From the IMG/VR virus record IMGVR_UViG_3300013099_000051, positions 1-35,193 of that record: a DNA stretch of 35,193 bases. One strand, given 5' to 3'. This document shows positions 6,986-15,100 of the stretch, in pieces. The notes under the pieces were generated by a model. The model was not told the origin of the DNA. It did not search any database and worked only from the letters and a program-made list of their open reading frames with translations. Within the stretch, counting starts at the first letter, position 1. Every line of letters starts with the position of its first letter. A program made the position numbers and the translations under genes. This DNA is from a virus.

Positions 6986-7345
6986 ATGGGTCACAAGACC
7001 TCTGATGGACTGTCTCTCGTAGTCACCAATGACTCTGGTGGCGATCTTCTGCACGGCGATCCTGCTGGTATTAGTGGAGTCTTCGGATTCTGTGATACCG
7101 ATGTGGTCGACACAGCGGAAGTGTCGCTGTCAATCGGTCAGGAAGAGCGCGAAGTGCAGCTGCCCGCCAAGGCTGGCGGCTGGGCGATAGGAGACGATGT
7201 CTTCTTCACCGGCACAGCGTTCATCGATGTGGCGCAGTCAGCACCGTGGGACACGCCGGTTGGCACCGTCGCACGAGTTGTTGCTGCTGCTGGTGGTTTC
7301 GGGTGGATGGTCGTCATCCCAGGCGCGTTTGCAGGGAGGGCATAA
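6986..7345 (+). CDS. Putative capsid decoration protein (DUF2190-like)
   Basis: ATG 6986 follows ATAGGAGACACAC, a clear ribosome site. The 119-residue product is Gly/Val/Ala-rich and predicted all-beta, with short turns such as WAIGDDVFF and the segment TPVGTVARVVAAAGGFGW. This resembles the small beta-barrel decoration proteins annotated as DUF2190 that sit just upstream of major capsid genes. It would bind the outside of the mature head. The family assignment is by pattern only. Starting a separate cistron 9 bases after the protease and ending 2 bases before the capsid ATG is consistent with a virion protein made in large amounts. Confidence 0.65.
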   Translation: MGHKTSDGLSLVVTNDSGGDLLHGDPAGISGVFGFCDTDVVDTAEVSLSIGQEEREVQLPAKAGGWAIGDDVFFTGTAFIDVAQSAPWDTPVGTVARVVAAAGGFGWMVVIPGAFAGRA

Positions 7346-7347
7346 CC

Positions 7348-8475
7348 ATGGCGAGAATGATTACCAAGGAAAGCCTCCTCGCTGAGCGCAGCGGCTCGGT
7401 CATGACCGAGTACGCGGTGGGAGAAGCAGCACAATCCGGAGCAGCCGGTACACGATTTGAGATTCCTCGTGGGCCTGACGGCTCGCTGAAGAAGCTCAAC
7501 CTGACCAAGCCGATGGGTGAGTTCCTCGGATCGAGCGCGATGGTCGAAGAGTTGGCGCAGTACGTCACGGTGCAGATCGAGAGTGGCAGGGACGAGCACC
7601 CGCTTCTCTACAAGCCGATCTACCAGACGATCAGCAATCCCAACCTTCCCCGTCTGATCGATTCAGGCTTCCAGATGTACGCCGACTCTGTCTGGCTCAA
7701 GCATCTTGAGGGGCAGGAAGTTCGATTCGGCACCACGCGTGCAGAGCAGGGCCCGACCGTTCCGATGATCACTTACACCAACGGGTTTGAGTGGGATGAG
7801 GACGTCGAGGTCTACGACGAAGGTTGGAAGGTTGAGCTTGCGAACAAGTCACTCGGTGACTCGTACAACGCACTGCTCAACCACATCTACCTGTCGCCGT
7901 TGCTCGGCTTCAACTACGCGGCTGTTGGGAACACGACCGCTCTCCAGACGGCGCCTTCGGGCAACCGGCTGGAAGCAATCAGGTTGACTCTCCGTAAGGC
8001 GCTTGCTGACGCAGCGCTGAAGGAAGACGGCTTCGGTCGTAGGCATGCCATCCGTCCCACGATTGCCCTGTGCAGTCTCGCGACGGCGTATGAGCTCAAT
8101 GATGCGCTTTCGCTCATCAGCGATACCTCTTCGATTGGTGCCGGTACCAACGCCACAGACCTGTTCCTCGGACGTCAGTCCGACACAGCTGGTCCCAACC
8201 CGAGTGTCAACCAGATCTCCAGCATCATCGTCTACGAAGGCGACAACATGCAGATGGGGAACCTGCGTTGGGACTACGAGGGAGCGGCAGCTGATGAGGT
8301 TCTCCTCATTCAGCCGAAGCGGAACACGTTTGAGTACATCAAGCATGACATGCGGGTTGACACCGAGCGTCCCTCGGACATCTCCCGTCTTGTCATCGCT
8401 CAGATGGTTGCGCGGACGAGGCGCGGTATGCTTGCCGTTCCCGAGTCCTCGATGTGGAAGGTGGCACTTGCATGA
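7348..8475 (+). CDS. Major capsid protein
   Basis: This encodes 375 residues from ATG 7348, with an excellent GGGAGGG (7334-7340) at 7 bases. The same frame is open upstream into the decoration gene, but ATG 7348 is the credible start. The position (after protease and decoration genes, before the head-tail adaptor) and size fit an HK97-fold capsid protein. Supporting features are a helical N-terminus (MARMITKESLLAERSG), a long spine-helix candidate (NRLEAIRLTLRKALADAAL) and a late beta-rich region (DEVLLIQPKRNTFEYIKHDM). There is no long delta-domain, in keeping with the scaffold being carried on the protease gene. Confidence 0.87.
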   Translation: MARMITKESLLAERSGSVMTEYAVGEAAQSGAAGTRFEIPRGPDGSLKKLNLTKPMGEFLGSSAMVEELAQYVTVQIESGRDEHPLLYKPIYQTISNPNLPRLIDSGFQMYADSVWLKHLEGQEVRFGTTRAEQGPTVPMITYTNGFEWDEDVEVYDEGWKVELANKSLGDSYNALLNHIYLSPLLGFNYAAVGNTTALQTAPSGNRLEAIRLTLRKALADAALKEDGFGRRHAIRPTIALCSLATAYELNDALSLISDTSSIGAGTNATDLFLGRQSDTAGPNPSVNQISSIIVYEGDNMQMGNLRWDYEGAAADEVLLIQPKRNTFEYIKHDMRVDTERPSDISRLVIAQMVARTRRGMLAVPESSMWKVALA

Positions 8476-8708
8476 GTCCACAAAGATACCCAAACGCCGA
8501 TTACCCCACGGCATACGACGAGGCCAACATGGTCAAGATCACTGACGTTCCTGTGAACGTCACTGGTACTGGCGTGGTTGTCTCGGACGTCACCGCGGGC
8601 CAGGGGCCGCTCATGGAAATGGACGCGCTCACTGGAAGTGATGTCAAGGGAACGGATTCACGGGGCACAGCTCCTGTGGAAACACCCGAACCCGAAGCAG
8701 CGGAGTAA
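8472..8708 (+). CDS. Small acidic protein after the capsid gene
   Basis: This encodes 78 residues from ATG 8472, overlapping the capsid stop (ATGA), with GGAAGG upstream at 8457-8462. The middle is Val/Thr/Gly-rich (VPVNVTGTGVVVSDV) and the last 15 residues are Pro/Glu-rich. It may be a minor head protein or a decoration-type accessory, but I recognise no family. It is followed at once by a perfect hairpin, so it ends the high-expression capsid block. Confidence 0.6.
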   Translation: MSPQRYPNADYPTAYDEANMVKITDVPVNVTGTGVVVSDVTAGQGPLMEMDALTGSDVKGTDSRGTAPVETPEPEAAE

Positions 8709-8714
8709 GCGAAT

Positions 8715-8746
8715 GGACCGGAGAGGTGCTCATACCTCTCCGGTCC
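8715..8746 (+). terminator. 13-bp perfect hairpin between capsid block and adaptor gene
   Basis: Bases 8715-8727 and 8734-8746 are exact reverse complements (13 bp) with a 6-base loop (GCTCAT). No T-run follows, so it may act as a partial terminator or as an mRNA-stabilising 3' end that raises capsid message over downstream genes. It lies wholly in the short gap between two cistrons and 12 bases before the next ribosome site (CGGAGGAAC). Confidence 0.6.
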
Positions 8747-8765
8747 CACTCGTTCGGAGGAACAG

Positions 8766-9167
8766 ATGAACACGATCGCCACAATGCGGCTGTACCTCAG
8801 AGACACAGGCGATCCGTGTAGGTTCTCAGACGAAGAGCTCCAGGCTCTTTACGATCAAGCAGGCACCATCGAAGGCGCCACCGCGATGGGCTGGCTGCTC
8901 ACCGCTTCCGAAACTGGTGGAGACCCAGTCTCCCAGTCGGTTGGAAACACCTCTGAATCTTGGGGCCAACCCACCGAGAAGTACAAGGTCGCAATCAGGA
9001 TGTGGAAGTTCTGGTTGGACAAGGACAAGGAAGCCAACGGTACCGACACCGGATCTGTTGGAGTCTGGATGGAGCTCGTGCCAGACGATGCGAACGGCAC
9101 CGGCACTCTGGTGGCAAGACTCATGGAGCACCAGAAGTCCATGCAGGACATCTACGCCACCGTGTAG
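8766..9167 (+). CDS. Head-tail connector (adaptor-type) protein
   Basis: ATG 8766 follows GGAGGAAC, a strong ribosome site. The 133-residue protein begins with the pattern typical of phage adaptors: a short N-terminal strand (MRLYLRDTGDPCRFSDEEL), then helices with AMGWLLTASE and YKVAIRMWKFWL. Such proteins bind the portal ring after packaging and form the next ring of the neck. The gene position, shortly after the capsid gene, agrees. The C-terminus (LVARLMEHQKSMQDIY) is helical. The assignment is by pattern and position. Confidence 0.65.
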   Translation: MNTIATMRLYLRDTGDPCRFSDEELQALYDQAGTIEGATAMGWLLTASETGGDPVSQSVGNTSESWGQPTEKYKVAIRMWKFWLDKDKEANGTDTGSVGVWMELVPDDANGTGTLVARLMEHQKSMQDIYATV

Positions 9168-9176
9168 GGGGCGACG

Positions 9177-12100
9177 ATGGACTTCAAGGCACCAGGAGTT
9201 GAAGACGAGAGGCAGAGTTGGCTTCTCACTCAGATCCACGAAGCTCAGGGAACACTCGATTCCAAGATCGCTGAGGCAAACGCACTGCCTGACAGTGAGC
9301 TGTCGAAGGCTTCTCAAATCTCCAGACTGAACGCCATGAAGCGTGAGGTCAGCACCTCGTTCTCTGGGCTCGACTCAAGCGTGCAGCTGTGGGCAGACGA
9401 TGGGATCACGAGCCTCTACGAGGAAGGGTGGTTCATCGCTGGAAGAGAGACCGGCGCCTCGATGGAGTTCAGTCTTCCGCACCGAGAGGCGCTTGACGTC
9501 CTCTCGTGGGATGCGTACGACGACGTCGGCACGAAACTCCAGCAGTACTCAGCTGAGTTCGATCGAAAGATCGAGCTCCAGAAGATGTACCAGGGGATGG
9601 ATCCAGGAGACATCGCTCTCATTCAGACGAAGAGCAGAGAGGCGATAGCGCAGGCTCTGCTCACTGGAGAGGCAGATCCGAAGAAGGTCTCCAAGAAGCT
9701 CGCTGACGATCTGTGGGAAGACGGCGTCACCATCATCGACGCTGGTGGCAACCACTGGGAGATGGAGACGTACACGCGCATGCTTGTGCGCACGAAGTCA
9801 GCCAACGCCTACAGCTCTGGGACGCTCAACAAGTACGCCGAGGACGGCGTCAGTCGTGTGAAGGTGCACGATGGCGTTGTCGACGATGAAGAGTGTGCTG
9901 AGGCTGACGGCAAGACGTGGACGATCAAGTATGCAATGGAGCACGTGATCGAGCACCCAAACTGCCGACGTGCCTTCTCTGCGAAGCAGGGCCACGGGGC
10001 GGTCGACAACAAGGCGGCTGAAGAGCAGGTCGTGTCGATCAAGGCTGACCGCAGAAAGAACACGTGGCGTGACTGGGCCAAGGCGGTTAGACGTGCGTAC
10101 CGAACCGGAGAGTTCAACGTGGCGTCGACCACAGCGATCTACCTCACAGAGAAGGTGGCCGACAAGACCGGTATCTCTCAGCCACTTGTTCAGTTCGCTA
10201 CGAAGCTCACGCTCGGCAACTTCATCAAGGCTGGTGATGCGTACTTTGAGTCGCTCGTCGACCCAGTTCTCTACTCGATCGGTCTGATTGACAACATCCC
10301 ACAGCGTGCGATCTTGATGAAGGCGAAGTACCCGAGCAAGATCGTTGACGTGATCACTGAGTCGATCATGGCGGCGAACTTCGACGCGTTCGGATCTGTG
10401 GTTCATCCGAAGGTCAAGGCACTCACCACGATCTTGGACAAGGCATCTGAGTCGATACTCGGGAAGGGTGGGTACGCGTATCGAGCAGATGACTTCTATC
10501 GGAAGGTGACTCAGAGGGACGTCATCAAGATGTTCGGCCTGCTCACTGGAGAGCTCAAGAAGATCAACAACTTCGGCGTCCAAGTCGACGCCATGTACAA
10601 CGGGGTCATCAAGGGCTACATCACCGATGGCCTCAAGCACTACAAGAACATTCAGAGAACAGGAAAGAAGTTCGGAGTCGACATCGACCTCTACCGAGAC
10701 TACGTGGACCGCGCTCTCCGTGAGCTCGGGGTGAGTGAGGCTGACTACCGGAGAAAGAAGCGAGCGCTGGAGCAATACCTATCTGGTGGCGTGAGGCGCG
10801 TCCAGGATCCACAGGTGCTCCAGCGTCTCATGGATCCAATGGCTCGGCAGGCTGACGTATTGACGGCGTCTGTTGCTGACGCTCGCAAGCAGCTCGATGA
10901 GATCGTGAAGAACCTTGGGTGGGTGACGAAGACGAAGTCAGAGATCACTGAGATTCAGGCTCGGTTCTTTGGGAGGCTCCCGTCGATCATCGACGAGGAG
11001 GCGCTCAAGGCTGCGGTCAATGTGCGGTCCAGCGAGAACATTGCTCGGACAATCGCTGACGACATCATCGACGAGACGACCGGCACAGTGGTTGACATCA
11101 ACAAGTATCGGCGCAGCGTGACCGGCACAGCTGAGGTTGTAGACGAGCGGACGCCGTCCTCGGTGGCCGACTTCCAAGCGTTCGTGGCAACGAAGGAAGC
11201 TGCTGAAGCAAGGGAGACAGCTGATCGGATCGACAGTCTTGATGATCGGCTCAAGGCGCTCGGCAAGAGAGCTGAAGAGAACAGGCGCGCTCGTCTGGTT
11301 GAAGAGGGGATCTATGGTGACGACGGAACGGTTGCCAAGGTGCTCGACCTTGATGAAGCTCGTCTCAGGAGATGGTTCCGTGAGGCTGGCGAACCAGAAG
11401 ACCCAGCTCCGTCATGGCAGCTTCCGCAGGTGGCGACCGGCACCGCTGCTGGAACTGGAACAGGGTTCGGCATGGCGACCGGCACCGCTGCTGGCACCGG
11501 CACCGGTCTCAGGGCTGTGCCTCCGCACGCTGGCACTGACATCACCGGAGGCCGCAAGTTGACGATGGGTGCCGCTGCGGACGCTGTTGATCCGTTCGGC
11601 AACGAGACGATTCTTGGCCCAGACGACATGGACAATGTAATTCGGTACATGCGTGGGTCGCTGGACGACATCGATAGCACGTACAGCGAGGAAGCGATCG
11701 ACGACTTCGTCAAGTACCTCAAGCTGATCCAAGACGACGGGGAAGAGGGAGCTCTCTTCGCTGAGATCGAGCAGTTCATCTTCACGCTCAAGGGGCCAAT
11801 CGACATCCAGACCGGTCGACCAGTGGCGCTTACGAAGTGGGAGACGTTTGAGCAGGTCGTTGAGCAGCTTGAAGGGCTGAAGATCAACAGAGCTACCGGA
11901 GTAGCAGAGGTCAACGGCGTTCCTCTCGTTCCTAACTCACCTGAGAGCACCAAGTTCATCTGGTCAATGCTGGCGATTGAGCCAGAGTTCTGGGAGAAGA
12001 CTGGGTTCTGGCAGGACGTCATCGGGTTCGGGTCAGACACCGACATGATCTTCCGTCACCTCCCTCCGCAAGCTGAGTCCACGTATGAGCGCGGACAGCA

Positions 12101-15100
12101 AGCAGCTCGTCTGTGGAAGAACCTGATGGACGAGCTCCAGACAGTGAGCGACGGCATCGGCACAAGCCAAGTTCACTTCGGTAATCTGCGCAGATCACTC
12201 GATGAGATCTACGGCGCAGCGAATGTGTCGGTCATCGGTGACGCTGGAGTCAACGGAGAGATATTCAAGGTCATCGACGGCGACGGTCGTGTGTTCCTCA
12301 TCAAGCCGCTCACCTCTGGGCATGGCGGTGAGCCATACACCATCACGCTGTCACACGGCGTGTCCGACTTCATCGGCAGCAAGCTGGACGACATTCCAAT
12401 CTCTATCGAGACTCGTGTCATTCCTCTCAGTGAACAGGGCGAGGACTACATCGCCGTCATGCCGTACTTCGTTGGCGATCAGATCAGCGAGGCGTTTGAC
12501 GAGATCACCGCTGAGGGGATGTCTCGTCTCAACCTGTTTGACCGGCTTGTCATGGAGGCAGATCCGAACACTGGAAACTCGATGGTCAACAGGGCGAACC
12601 GTCGTGCTGTGTCGATCGACACTGAGTCCTCGTTCGCTCTACTCACGATCGGTGAGGTGCACCCAGGGATCGCTGACAGGGTTGTCGACTACGGATTCAA
12701 CGGTGAGCTGCCGTCGATATTCAGGATCAAGAACATCGAGGACTGGGTCGGCGGCACCGAGGTGTACCGGCGAGCAACGAACGCACCAGCGCTCACAGAG
12801 ATCAAGCTCACTCTCGCTGAACAGGACTTCCTAGTTCCAAGAGCTCGACGGTTTGTCTCAAAGGGCAAGGACGGATTCGCTGGTGGCGTGAACGTGGACG
12901 GAGTCAACGGCGGGGCAACGATTGAATGGAAGGGACTGCCGACGCTGGTGCGTGGCGACAAGGCGTCTCTGATCGGAGGTCGAGCCACAGTCCGCACCGG
13001 TAACTTCACGACGTACATGGAGGTAACGCACTTCGCTACGCCGAAGGAAGCGGAGCTCCTGCGCGACATGCTCGCCCGTAATCTTGATGACGAACTTGCA
13101 GACGTGATCAGGAAGCGTGTTGGTGAGCTGTCAGAAACGAGCAGGAGCAAGTTCATTGACCTGTGGGAGCCTGGCGGCACCCTCGACGAGGCGATCGACA
13201 GCGCTACAGCTCACCTCTCTGGTGTGTTCGCTCGCAGGGCTGAGTACCTGCTCGACAACAACATCGTCAACACGACTGGCGGCATCACCAAGCACGTGGC
13301 CGACGACGGAACCGTGTACGAGATTGGCAAGAAGATCGACATCGTCCGGACCACTGAGGCTGACCAGTGGAACCCGATGCACGGCATCGTCACTGACATC
13401 TTCGACGACGCTCAGGGCAGACGTCAGATCGTGGTGGCAAACGAGATGGGTCAGGGACACTCCACGAAGCAGCTTGAAGCGATCTTCGGTAGACGAGGGA
13501 CAGACCAGTACCACCGCGGTCCGCGCACAGAGATCTACGCAGACGAGTGGTCAGATGCTGTGACTGCTGAGCGTATTGAGACGAACACATTCGTTGAAGC
13601 GGTCCAAGAGAAGCTCGACACGAAGCACGTGAGACGTCGTACGTCTGACAGTCCTCGCGATGTTGATGTTCACGTGTACGACGCTGAGGGCGTTCCGGTT
13701 GGGTTCAGGACCGAGAACGTGCAGGTTCATGTCGACAAGCCAGGACGATCAGGTGTCCGATTCAGGAACGAGACTGAAGAGACGGTCGTGTCGTGGGAGC
13801 AGATCATCGACTCAGGAAAGGTCGATGAGCTCGTAGATGCTGAGCTTGCGAAGATGGCGCCAGCAGATCGACCGATGTCTGTCGTTGTCCACTTCGCTCC
13901 GATCAGAGACAGTGAGGGAGACATTGCGTTCGGCTACATCCGGATGGATGAGCGACAGCTCCACATCACTGTTCAGTCAGCGACACAGCTTCCGTCGTCC
14001 AGTGGTCCGGTCACAGGCCGCACCGCCATATCACTAGCGCGTGACGCTGATCTTGACGACGTGGAGTCCCTCATCGATACGCTCGACTGGGACGGATTCA
14101 CGTTGGTTCTGCGTCATGAGCTCTCGCACTCGATGGACTCAGGTCGCGAGGCAACACAGCGGTCTGCAATCGCCAAGAAGGTGGTGCAGGAGCTGCTCGA
14201 CGAGTACCCAGACGTCGACTCGATCGGCGCGCTCGATGATCTGCTCATGTACACCGGTGGTGTTGACCTCATTCCAAAGACGTACGTTCCGTCAAGACCG
14301 GACATGTCTGTCCTTGCCCAGCTTGTTGAGTATCGGGTAGAGCTCGTCGAGGACGTCATCAACACACAGCTCGTGCGTGAATCCAAAGAGGTGCTCCAGG
14401 CAACGTCGAGCGACGGGTCGATGCCGTCGTGGATGCAGAAGGCGTACAAGGGGATCCGTGAGGGAGATCCGGACGCTCACCACGAGTTCATTGCTGAGAT
14501 CTATACGAGAATCCTTGGGGTTGGAAAGGGAGCTACCGCAGCTGAGATCGACCGTGAGGTGTGGAGCCTGTTCGCCAACAAGCGAGCGGCGAAGAAGCTA
14601 CTCAGTCGATCTGACATTCCGTTGCCAAAGAGCTGGTATCCAAACTCGCCTGAGTTCGTTGCGTGGCTCCAAAGGTACACAGACGGCGAGATCATCCCGA
14701 GGCACCGGAGCACGAACACGAAGTTCTACCACGAGGAGATCAGCGGCAAGAAGCTCGCTCGTGAGATCTCAGAAGCTCTGGAAGCTGGAGCTGAAGAGGT
14801 TGGTGGTACGACGCACCTCACTGGGTTCCGACCAGACACTGGGTTTGCTGTTGCTCGTTCCGGAAGTGAAGAGATCGTCAAGCTGAAGCTGGACGTCACA
14901 CCAGAGATGCTGGAGAAGGCGCTCACCAAGGAGATCGACAAGTACCTCAAGGCCAACCGGAAGAGGTTCCTCGCAGAAGACGACTGGTACTTCGGCTACT
15001 GGCTTGAGCCAGCAAAGGGAGCTGATGGGGAGGACATCTTTGAGCTGTACCTCGACGTAACCAGGGTCATCGATGACGAGCTGGACGCTGCCTACTTTGG

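Noticed and set aside
9798-10775. Long open frame on the - strand inside the giant gene, and others such as 21720-22859 and 26060-26890
   Set aside because: These are mirror frames caused by codon bias in the + strand genes; the products lack domains, have skewed composition and have no ribosome sites.
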